DNA from: Heligmosomoides polygyrus polygyrus
Lineage: Eukaryota > Nematoda > Chromadorea > Rhabditida > Heligmosomidae
Length of the DNA: 64,000 nucleotides
NCBI GenBank assembly: GCA_947396885.1
Contig: OX377206.1
Coordinates: 16,243,466-16,307,465 of the forward strand
Reading direction: 5' to 3'
The translations under genes and the position numbers were made by a program. Below, piece after piece: positions 23,901 through 35,900 of the stretch. The notes under the pieces are model-generated. The model had not been told where the DNA came from, did not search any database, and was given only the letters and a program-made list of their open reading frames with translations. Positions within the stretch are counted from its first letter, which is position 1, and each line of letters begins with the position of its first letter.

Positions 23901-26900
23901 ATTTCAGACATCAACCACAGCTATGCTGATAAAACTCCCGTGAAGGAGTGCATCTCGATAACCTGCAATGAGTCGCCTGCCAAAGAGAGGAAGAGACCGT
24001 CGAAAGGTAGTGGTGATTTGTTGTCTTCGATTTTATAAGCCAACCATCTACTCAAAATATCCGCTGCTTTTAGCAACACCGGTTAAAGAGAAGCCACCCG
24101 TGCCGACGGCAGAAGATGCCGCTAATGAAGTGGTGACTGCTGATGCATATTGCTTTCTTGAGCTTCCCGCGAGAGGTGATAAGAGCCATGCGGAAGTCAG
24201 TGACGAGCATCTAAGGAAAACTGTGCTGTCAGTGAACTATAACGGTCGTATTGAAGAACACATTAAGGAAGAAGTGGAAGTAAAGGTGGAAAGTGGTGAG
24301 TGGTCATTTTTGAACTCTATTCAGAAATTCTATTCGCGGACTTCCCTTAAAAACGTTTGTTATAGAAAGCAGCACGGTGCCACGAACACCAACGCACGAT
24401 GAATCTGATGCGGAACCGTCTGGATCGGGAACACCTCTGAGGACTGATGGCGAAGGTGAGTTATTGGGAAGCGTCTAGTTTTTTCTTTATTCATATAAGA
24501 ATACGAACAAAAGGGATGTAAGATTACTATGAGTGATAATACCAAGGAGTTGGGTTTTGTCGTCACGGTTGTTTATTATACTGGCACCTAATACAGAGCG
24601 TTGTTATGTTCAATTGCTTCTGTTGCACATCAAGGTAATCGTGTTGCTAAGAGGGTTCATCATCCGAGTGTAATCTCGTTCAGGGATAATTCTGGATTCC
24701 TTGGAAAAACGGCGGCAGGTTTATTCGCAATTTTTAAACGGAAAACAATTCTATCTGCCGGGAGTCGTTACACTATAAAATACAGGAAAAGGAAGCAATT
24801 TATTAACAAGCATGAAACAACATCCCACTAGAAGGGGAAAGGCGCTGGAGGAGAGAAGTCCAACGGGTAAGAGCAGTGTCTTAGGCGCCTTTTATACTCG
24901 CGCCGCCGCGCGGCGCGGCGTGACGGTTGACATAGCTATCGATTTTTCGCGCCGCCCGGCGGCGCCGCATCGCATTCATACTCCGCAGCCTCAAAACAGC
25001 ACACTTGACGGAATTTTGGGTTACGGTATCCGGCGAATCGCGCCGCTGGAGGAAAGGACGCGGCGCGGCGCGGCGCGGTCAGCTGCGGCAGACTCGATGT
25101 GGAGTGGGAGATTCACCACCGAGGTGAATCATTTTGCTATGTACTCCTTGTTTTGGCTCCTCAACTAACAAAACAAAGAAGGTGTAGCAAAATGGTGGCA
25201 CTATTGCACTTTCAGGACTCCAGAGGTCGATGAGAGGTCGAAAAGGTTTTTTGGCCAAACTTCTCCAGGGGGGGGGGGTTATTTAGGGTGCTGGCCACGA
25301 AGCTGACATCCGTTTTCGGTGACCATTACCTTAGTCACCCGTACCTTTCGTAACTTAGGAAGGGGATGGAGATCTGTAGACATCCACGAAGTTTTACCTA
25401 CTACGCTAAAGATATGTTCAGTGAACAATGACCACGGAATGGCAATACGAGAGAGAATTCTGAGCGATTCTCGACAATGAGTACCTTCCAGCAATTTTTT
25501 TGAACCTGCACATTTGCAAAATAAAGAGTCGTTTAGTGCCATTTGCATTGCAGGGGACCCCAATCAATACCACATTCACCAATTTCAACCGTAGGTTGAG
25601 CAGACGACTTCGACCCAGATCTAAGAGAGGATTCGTCGTTCCCCACAGGATTTCCACCCCTAATATTAGCCAGATGCATCCCGCTGATCGGCCAGACGAA
25701 TTCTTTCTGTTTTGGTTCTTCAATGACTCATGGACCTTCTCTTCCGTCGTCCTTTATGGCGCACGGAACGTAGTACGTAGAAGTTGGTCGCAGCGTGTCG
25801 CTGACGCTCCTCTTTCTAACTACAATCGCGCAGCGGCGCGTCAAATTCGGGCGCGGCGCGGCTGGCCGCGCCGCGTTCCGAATTGACGCGCCGCTGCGCG
25901 GCGGGAGTATAAAAGGCGCCTTAGGCGCCTTTTATGCTCCGGCCGCGGCTCGGCCACTTAATTGACGCCGCTGCGCGGTTGCAGTTAGAAAGGGTGAGCG
26001 TTAGTGACGAGTGGCAACGAGCTTCTGCTCACTATGGTCCACGCACCATGGCGGAAAAGACAGTCCATGAGTTAATGGAGGAGCAAAACAGAAATGGTTC
26101 GTCTGGCTGATCAACGGAACGCATGTTTCGGAACCAATGTTAGTGGTAGAATTTCTGTGGGGAACGACAAATCCTCTCTCAAGGTTGAGGTCGAAGTCGT
26201 ACGCTCAACATACGGTTGAAACTGGTGAGTAACTGGTGGTATTGAGTCGAATCCCCTACAATGCAAACGGCATCAAACGATACTTTATTTTGCAACCTGT
26301 GCGGGTTCAAAAATAAATCTGTTAAACTAATAAACTCATTGTGGAGAATCCCTCAGAATTCTCTCTCATATGACCTTATCATTATGCCCTATACATATCT
26401 TTAGTGTTGAAGGTGAAACGTTGGGAATGTCTTTGGATCTCCATTCCCTGTATTACGGTAGCTACGGGTGACTAAGGTCATGCTCACTGATCTCGCCCCA
26501 ACATCCAGCTTAATGCGCAAAACGGATGCTAGATTCTTGATCAGCGCCCCAAATAACGTCCTAGACGAAGTTTGAGCAAAACGATTCATCTCGGTGGTGA
26601 AATCTCCCACTCCACACCGAGTCTGCTGCAGTTGATCGCGCCGCGCCGCGCCCTTCCCTCCAGCGGCGCGATTCGCCGAACAATAACCGTTAATTCCGTC
26701 AAATGTGGTATTTTGAGGTGGCGAAGTGTGAGAGCGTTGCGGCGCCGTCGGGTGGCGCAAAAAATCTATAGCTATGTCGACCATCACGCCGCGCCGCGTG
26801 GCGGCGCGAGTATAAAAGGCACCTAAGAGCCTATTAATGCTTCGCGACGGGAGCGATCGGTCGGCCAAGCAAAACATGCAAATCGATCAAAATGTTGACG

Positions 26901-29900
26901 ACGAGAGCGATTTTCGCGTGTTTGAGCCATGGGACGAAGCTCGCCGCGCAAATGTGACACGACGTATAGTAGCCCAAACTTCGTCCAGGGATAAATTTGG
27001 TGTGCCAAACATGACGCTAATGTTCGTCTCAACAGTTACGGTCGGTTACCCTCCCGTGATTCTATATTTTTATTTATTATTTTTATATTGTTATTAATCC
27101 ACGTTATCATAGTAGTGAAGCGATGTAGTCGAATCTTTATTGACGACGTTTCGGGCCTTAAGCCCTTCTTCAGGTCTAAAAGGTCTATTTAATTTTTATT
27201 TCAAGAGAAAAGGTAGTAAATTAAAATTTGCCTTAAAGCACAGCAAACAAACGAGCATATAGCGCATTAAAAGAGACCAGTCAAAAATTCGCCGCAACTT
27301 TTATTCGATTGATAGTGTGGATGCCACTTACATTAACCATCAAAGTGAGGATATTGTGTTTTTTTACAGTGCTTGTTGAGTCGTTAACAGTGTCAAACTC
27401 CATGCCACTAGAAAAAAAAGAAATTTTTACTATCAGTCGAATCAAAACTGCGAGCTTTGGCGATCTCATTTTTTTATGCTAAAAATTGCCGTCTTCCTGC
27501 TTTTTAACACAATTTTTGATCTATTATTTCCTCCCCCCCCCACAAAAAAATATAATTTTCATGAAATTTCGAACATTGTGTTCATCCACTGGGTAGTTGA
27601 ATTAAAAAGTCGATGGTCCTGACTATCGATTAAAAGGGAAACCGACCGTTATCGTCCAAAAGCACATCGGCATCGTGTCCAGCATCCAGAATAATCGCTC
27701 TGGAGGAATTTTAGATGGACATTTCATTCTTGCTAAAACAATATACCGTCGCGCACCATTGAGCGACATTTATTTATTTATGCGCCGAAAGGCGCGCTAT
27801 TACATTAACGAACAGTAGGCAACTCAAACAAAGTCATCAGTAGACACTTCAAGACTCAGAAATGACTAAAAACCAGAAAAAAAGCTAATATAAAACTAAA
27901 GAACATACATTCCGAGCGCTCGCTTAGAACGTGAATTTTGCAGCCAAACGGCGACAGTGCAAAAGGGAAATGCTGGAACTGATCACGATAAACGACTAAA
28001 GAGAACAATAAAATTAGTATATGCATTTTTCCAGTAACAAAAGTCTGACAATGAGAGACATCCATAAGCTGGCAGCCCACACCAAAAGATAAGAGATTGG
28101 TGGTGCCCTCCTGGGAGCTGACCAGCGAAAGAACGAAGCATAGCTATAGCTGCTAAGCTTGCCTGGCAGCCGAGCTGAGCCTAAGAGGTGTATCCAGCCA
28201 TAGGTTGAGTTGATGGATTTCAAAACCATAACATATACTGTTTATGTTAGAAGGAAACATCATCAAATTTATTTACTCCAACTGTCCAGCAATTTGCCTA
28301 GCTGCTTGACGCCTTGAATAGAGTAAAAAAAAAACGAAAATGAACAGAAGCATAGAACTTGGAATGCTCCTTAACGGAATTATACTAGCTAACACTCAGA
28401 GAAACCAATAGCAGATAGACTGTCTATTTTCTTTAACGCAGTCTTGAATTGTGAGGACGTTTGGCACCAAGCCAGAGCTGGAGGAGGACGTAAAGACATT
28501 GTCGTCAACGTGTTAAAACCAAGCGATCGCCGCGAAATTTGTTCATACTCGAGCGCTGGCGCTGTAGCTCCCACTGCTCCCCCTGCCGCCGCCTGTTCGT
28601 AGTTCTCGCTGGCGACTCTGGCTACGGCGGCGACATCACTAGCGTTGGAACGCATAATCCACCACCGCTCTCGGGCGAAAGAGCTCGAAATTTGTACACC
28701 CTCTCGGCTAATTCAATCTGTTATTCAGAAAGTATTCTCGATGAGTTTCACCTTCACCCTTTAAACAAAGAGTGGTCCATTCACCTCGATGACGAGCGTG
28801 CGTGTCTCCGAGGTTCTTCCAGGTTTTAATGCCGATGCTCACAGATTTCCTGCGGTTCACGCTATTACGATCCTCATCTAGCGTAGACATATATGGTGAG
28901 GTTGCTTTAGTTGAAGTCTAGAAAAGAAGCAAAGCCAACAAGAAGGTGCTTCAAATCCGGGCTTTAACTTCAATTTTCCCAAGGGTTCCTGTTGTATAGT
29001 TACGTACACTACGCCGCAGTCGCTCTCGTCGCTGTCGTCTCGAAGTACGAGCAGGCCCTTAGAAAAGGGATGGTTTGGAGCGGCAGGTGACCCTGAAGAA
29101 GGCCACTTGCAAGGACGTGTGAGTGAGAGCTAAGATGTTTCCTAGATGCTCTTGTATACCTCGCAACCAGCGATGTGATACGATTTCTGTCACCGTTAGA
29201 TCACCTCGAAGGCTCGAACATTTTCCTGAGAAGAGACGCCCTCGAGGATTGGGCAATATGTGGTATATTTCAAGAGGGGAAAAGGAGTGGCGGTAACTAG
29301 AAAAGCGGACTTCATCCGCGGTCTCTATACGAGAAGCTCAACAAGAATGATGGAACACTAGTCGCTAGTGCAGTGCAAACAGATCGATCGATGCCGAGCG
29401 ATCGCCTAGCACAAATCGATAGCATGATTTGCACGGGCGACCAGTTGCTCTTGCGCTATCGTCGCGAAGTATGAACAGACCCGAAGTGGAAAAAGATCTA
29501 AAATAGCAGCTGGTAGCGCAGTTTAACCAGAAAATGTAGCCACAGAAACACTGAACAGCAAGTTTTGGAATATGACGGCGTGAGTGGCAGGACTCTGGTG
29601 AAAGGAAATGCGGGGGCTGGACACACACAGCACACATACATACATACATACATACATACATACATACATACATACATACATACATACATACATACATACA
29701 TACATACACATAAGGATAGTCAGAGGAGAGTCTCAGGCTTATCTCTGAAGGGCAAAAATGATTATCACTGCCTCATACCTCGAAGTAGTAGGAACGTATG
29801 TTCCATTTTTGCAAATCCTTGGACCTGCCGAGTTAGGGCCTCTACAGAGTCTCGCGGCAGCACCCCGAGAACTCGTCCATATCGCTCCCGCCGCAAAGGG

Positions 29901-32900
29901 ACCCACGCTGCCACTGTGGTGGAAGCCGCGGCGCGGACGAGTTGTCGCGGAGCCGTCGCACGCAAATGTCCCGAGGGCTGCCGCAGTTCACGGCGGCTCT
30001 CACCCGCAGCGCCAGTAGCTGCGGGTGAGACCCACCGGAGGGCATGATTGAAGGGTGTCCATTGTAATTCATCTTTTCCAAACATTTTTAAAACGAATCT
30101 ACATGCTAGGGATATAGTGGGTTGGTGCATAATCTCTGTCCATAAAGAAGCTTGACAACCAACATTATAATCACCGGTAGTGTCGACAAATGAAGGTGTA
30201 TGGAATCCTGCACTCAAAATGTAACGCAAAAAAGCTTGGCACGATATTAGGTAACCTTAATTGCTTGGAAAATCTCCGTGACTTTCCAGTCACAAGTTAG
30301 TCGTCTGAGGTTTAAGGAAAACCCTTGCACAGAAATGCAACAAGAAATCAGACCGTTCTTTTTAGTACGAGGTATAACTGCATCGGACGGACCTATCGAA
30401 CTTAACAAGGCTTCGGAGAGAATGCGATCATCACAAGGGCTACCACATTATCTTTGAGCTGCTTGTCAAACGAGGAAATTTTAGCGGAGGTACAACGACA
30501 AAAATGAGAGCAAGCGCAAAATGGCGCGGAACTGTTGAGTTATAATAAGAAGTGTTCTATTAGATTTTGGGGCTTAGATTCAAGATCTCCTAACATGACT
30601 TAGAAAACGCTTCCTCACAAAAGAAAAAGCGTTCTGCTTACTTCATCTCTGACATTCTTAGAGGTCGTAACTGCCGGCAAAAGTACGCAGTGTTGCGTAC
30701 AGCAGCCCTTGCGGCGCCGCACCACCCGCCGTTGTGATGGCGGGTCCGCGGCACCCGCAAGACTCTGCTGCCGGCCTTAGCCCTAGTTTATACTTGCGCC
30801 GCGCCGCGGCGCGGCACCACGATCACCATAGATATCGATTTTTCGCGCCGCCGGGTCGATATCTATCCCGACCATCGTGCCGAGCCGCGCACCGGCGCAA
30901 GTGTAAACTAGGGCTTAGAGGATCTGGTAGTTTACTATCGAATCGCACAGGGTAATACCTTCTTAACATCGAATATGCAGAAAATATGCAAAAATACTGT
31001 CAGGCAAGGAATCAACACCACACCGTTGAAGCTGTATTTTTCATTTTTCTGCGTATTCTATGCTTGGAAGATGTCATCTTGTGCGACTGTGCGATTCCAT
31101 AATAAACTGACCGAGCCTCTAACTCGCTATGTTCGAGGTCTCTGCAAAAATGGGACATGTTTCTCTACTATTTGAAGAGTGGAGATCCTGACAGCGGTGT
31201 TCATTTTCGCCTTCCAGGCATACGCCTGAGACCCTTTTCTAGTAAAATGGATGAAACCAACCTGGCGCGTATTCTGTCAAGCTACTCCATAAGAAACGGG
31301 AAGAAAATAACAAGGTCGCTCGTTTAGTGCTGCCAGGTTTCAAGCGCATGACTTCGGTCCTTAGGAGCTTGATGAGTGTCTTTTTAGCATCTTTTTCACA
31401 ACCACTAGTCTTGCAGATAATGATAAGTGGTCGACGTCGGACAATCAGTCAGCTGGTGGAAGGATGATGTCGCCAGGTCGTGGAAGAGGATGCAAGCGGA
31501 AAAGGTAACATATCCTTCAGTAGCTTACCTGAAGGTGCTCTGTAATTTATTTGAAGATTTGATTTTCTCATTTTTCAAGATAGCTTTCTGATACGCACAT
31601 TTATTAAAGGGCGGGGTATAACCGACACAGTAACATGGTTGTTGACCGGAAGTATGTTCGAACGAAAACAAGCGGCAAAGAAGACGACTCGTATGGGGAG
31701 GAAGAAGAAGAGGAAGGTAGGCTGAGCGTTATATTAGGTTGTCCCATAAGTCACAGCAATTTTTTTCTCATGTATTGCTTTTCTTTCTTTATTCGGAATT
31801 TTGGCAATTTTTAGGCCACTAAGGTGAAAAGTGAAAAAGTGGCCATCTGAGAAGTTGTTCTCTCCGCTTAGGTTTGGAATTTTTGCGCAGTTTTTCATAG
31901 CATTGGAAGGCAATGCTCTGTACTACAAGAATACACGTTGGTCCTATTTGCTCACTTGTCATTTATTGATTTTTAGACCATCAAATTGGAACGTCCGAAG
32001 GGAGGATTTGCTTTTACCGACAGACCCTGATCTGTGGTAGGACTTTTTTGCTCGGTGTTATATGTCGATCGTAAGAGAATGTCTTGCTCAATAAGAATTT
32101 GTGTCGCGCTTATAGGCTTATGCTGTTTCCTGCCGAATATCAACAAAACTCCAAAAAGAGAAAAATCATCTTCACCAACAACTCCTTCTCCTTGTTCAGT
32201 TGTTGATATTGGACAGAAATCAGCATGAGCCAATAAACGCGACACAAATTTTTATTGAGCAAGACATCCTCTTTCGAACGACATATAACACCAAGCAAAA
32301 AAAGTCCAACCACCGAACCGAGCTGTCGGTAAAAATTCGGACGGAAAAGTCAAAAGTCCCAATTTGATGGCCTAAAATCATTAAAGGACAAGTGGGCAAA
32401 TAGGACCATCACGTATTCTTGTAGTACAGAACATTGGTTTCCAAATGCTATTAAAAACTGCGCGAAAAATTCCAAATCTAAGTGTATAGAACAACTGCGC
32501 AGATGACCACTTTTCACTTTAACGACCTAAAAATTGACAAAATTCAGGATGAAAAAAGAAACGCAATACATGCTTTAATAGAGCAAGTCATTCTCCCTCG
32601 AAAGTGGTATAGCGCTATGCAACAGACCGCCGGCCAAATCCGCAAATGAATCGTTGAAAAAAACGTCGGGGACTTATGGGACTACCTAATAAATTTATAT
32701 TCTTACTGGAGGTTCGGAAATTTTTGGAATAAGCCATACGTCTTTTTACTACACAACACTGTGTAAGCGAGGTTATACTACCTATGACAGAAAGAAAAAA
32801 AATAACAGCGCCTTGGACGAGCACACTTTGCTATCGTTACAGCTGAAAATCTTCACATTTCTTCCCTGTATCCAGAAAGCGCTTGCGCGTTACCTACATC

Positions 32901-35900
32901 CAAGATGTCTGATTCTTGTCCTACCAGAATTCGAAGCGAGCTGCCGTCCAATTTCTGTGGTCGGGATAGATGTTCTAATGGCACTGGTTAAACTTCAGTA
33001 AATATAGTCCTTGTAACTGTCGTGCTGTGTATGTGGGATAGCCGGAGAAAGCTGCTATATCAGTGGACCAATCACTGTGTGTTGTGCACGAGTCGTTTTT
33101 GTAAAGATAATGTTTCAGCGACGCGAGACACCTTCATTTCCATGAAAAATAAGACTTATCGGCTGATGGAGCAGGAGCACTCGTTGGACAATTTTGACCT
33201 TCTAGGTCTTGCTCCATTTGGTGGGTTTCGTAATCAGCATTAATGCTTTGAGGTATTTTTCTACGAGGCGGATGACACGCAATGTGCGCGTCATTTCAGC
33301 TGGTAGAGAAAAGTCGGTAGAAATTTCAAATCTATCGTAGTGGGAGGTGGGCAAGGTTTCAGCTCTCCAGTTCATCTCTTGAATTTGTTCCAGAACCTGA
33401 ACTGCAGCTACTAGTAGGTGATACGATTATCTGCTATCTCATTATCTGCTCCAGTTTTATCGACAGATGATCATGAAAGAGAAAGATCTATTGTTCTTCT
33501 TCATGTTCCAGAATCAGCTTCGTCTGTTTCTTCTGAGAGATTAGCCCATGACTTTGCTAAAGTCGTAGAATTGCTCAACTGTCTTAACATAGAGTGCACT
33601 CCTTTATCTGTCTACCGCATGGGGCGACCAGTACAAGACAGGCCTTGTCTGATAAAGGTCGTACTACCATGCAGCAGATTCCAACGGTTGGCACTGAGGC
33701 GTGCTCATCGCCTACGTTTCTCTCCCACTCTTAGGGGCACTTTCGTGCGCCCTTCGTCAACATGGGAGGAGAGAATGCGAAGGAGGGAGCAACCTCTTTC
33801 CAGAGGACGACTGGGAAATGATACCTCCTTGCGAGCAACTCAAGCTCGCGATGGTTTTCGTTCCCCAGTTCCCTCCGCAAATGAAACTGCCAGCTCAACG
33901 CCGCACAATAGTATTCCCTCGGAAGACTATTGAGCGGTCACCGGGCTGGCTGTTTCTGCCTACTAGCAAACATTCGATCACTTGTAAGAAATTGTAATGC
34001 GCTGTTTATGGAATTACGTCTTCATGATTATGGAGTTGTTCTACTAACTGAAACATGGCCTACTAGTGAAAATGAGCTGAGACCTCTTCTGGGTATCGTC
34101 AGTAACCATTATTTGGGAATTAGATGTGATCGACTCTCTAAAAAAGACGACTCTATATTACTTTTGGTGAAAAATTCACTATGGTTCACTGAAGTGTTCA
34201 GTGAGTCAGTGGCAAATAGTTATGAGGTCTTAGTTTGCGATTTGATGCAAGAGAATATAACGTTTCGGGTTATCTGCGTATATAGAACGCCTGACTGTGG
34301 TGTCATAGGAACACGCCTACTAGCGAAAGCTATAAGCGATTTTTCTGCGAACAGTCTAACAACGGTTTTATTGGGTGATTTTAATAAGGCGGATAAGGCT
34401 TCTAATCAGTCGATGTATAAGGCTTCTAATCAGTAGATGCATAACCATTACAATGTGACATTAAGTCTGGCAGATTTTAATCTGCCAGACTTAATGTCAC
34501 ATTGTAATGGTTATGCCACACTAATGGCTTAATGTCACATTGTAATGGTTATGTCACATCGTAATGGTTATGCATCTACTGATTAGAAGCCTTATACATC
34601 GACTGATTAGAAGCCTTATCCGGCCACTCTGGGCCAGGACTGACGACGAATGAACCCATAATGCCCGCTGCTTCGCCTTTTTAGGCGAGGGGATGCGGTA
34701 GCTCGCGAGATCTGCGCGGTACACTAGAGGGCACAGAAGTGCAAAATTCAAAAGGTGCACTCGCTCAATAAAGGGTCAATACACTCGATCACTACTTAAC
34801 AACGAATCGGCAGCAAAACAACAGAAGCGGTGTCGCAAGTGCGACCGCAGATCGGCCGATTTTTGCCACAGTCGCCGCTTTCTCGTCGGCAGAGCTCTGT
34901 ACGTACTCCGTCGGAATGCTAGAAATGGTGCAGTGGAGCGAGTAGAGGCAGTACGTCCCAACTGGAAAGAGTGCGCCGTTTCACCGTACTCCCCTTTGCC
35001 GTTTGACGCCATCAGTAGTGGAGTGTGAAGGAGCGGCGTTGCAAAATGGGGACTGAGGTCCGCTTGATGCCCCATTTCAAGGTTCTACCCAATTTCTCGC
35101 CCGCTCCGTGCCGCTTCGCCGAAAAAGTGTGCGGAGACCTAGAGGGCGGAGAATATAAAGGCCGCCGCATACTTTTGCGGCATGGCAACCGGCGGCAAAA
35201 CTGAGGTGAAGCCTTTATGTGGCGGCTGTCTTCTCCAATTTTCTCGCGTAGTTCATGCGCACTCGATCCTTGGCGAGAGGCGGCAGAAGACGAGAGCATC
35301 GTCATGACATAACGTCGCCTGGGGAAATCTAAACTGACTCAGCTGGTCGGTATCCATCGCGGAGGTTAAAGGACGAGTCTGTTTTCACTCTGAACATCTG
35401 CGTGTTGCGAGCATGGGCCGTTGATCCTACAGGAAACACAGCAGCCAACCATGTGTTCTGCCTGTACAGCTGAGCCGATCTCTGAATGGTTGCCGCTGTT
35501 GCAGTAGGAGCAACGGTCGGCTCCTGCAACCCGCGGTGCATCTCCGCGACATGTACACTTTTACCATTGTTTTTCGGCAAGGTACCTTGGGAAACGCAAA
35601 GGAGATTAACCTTGTGTAGAAAATGGCGCGTATTTCTGGTATCACAACGTTTCAGATGACTTGTCGCTGTCCACGGATGAAACGATAGAGGTCTTGGACA
35701 AGAGGTTAAATGAACTTAGAGAGCTGTACCATCAGAACAAAGCGGATCTTCTGTTAATGGAGAAGAGAAGGCGGAAGCGAGCCGAGAAGAGGAGTGAGTT
35801 GGCCGTCGTCGAGTGTGTAGCGTAGTCTGTCAGCGACTATTTCTTCTTAGTTTAGAACAGCTGATCGTTCTAGGAGAGCGAGAACGGGCATCTCGTGAGG

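Noticed and set aside
29365..30047. Open frames running through the CATA microsatellite
   Set aside because: Low-complexity Tyr/Thr/His or Met/Tyr/Val/Cys runs created by the tetranucleotide repeat.
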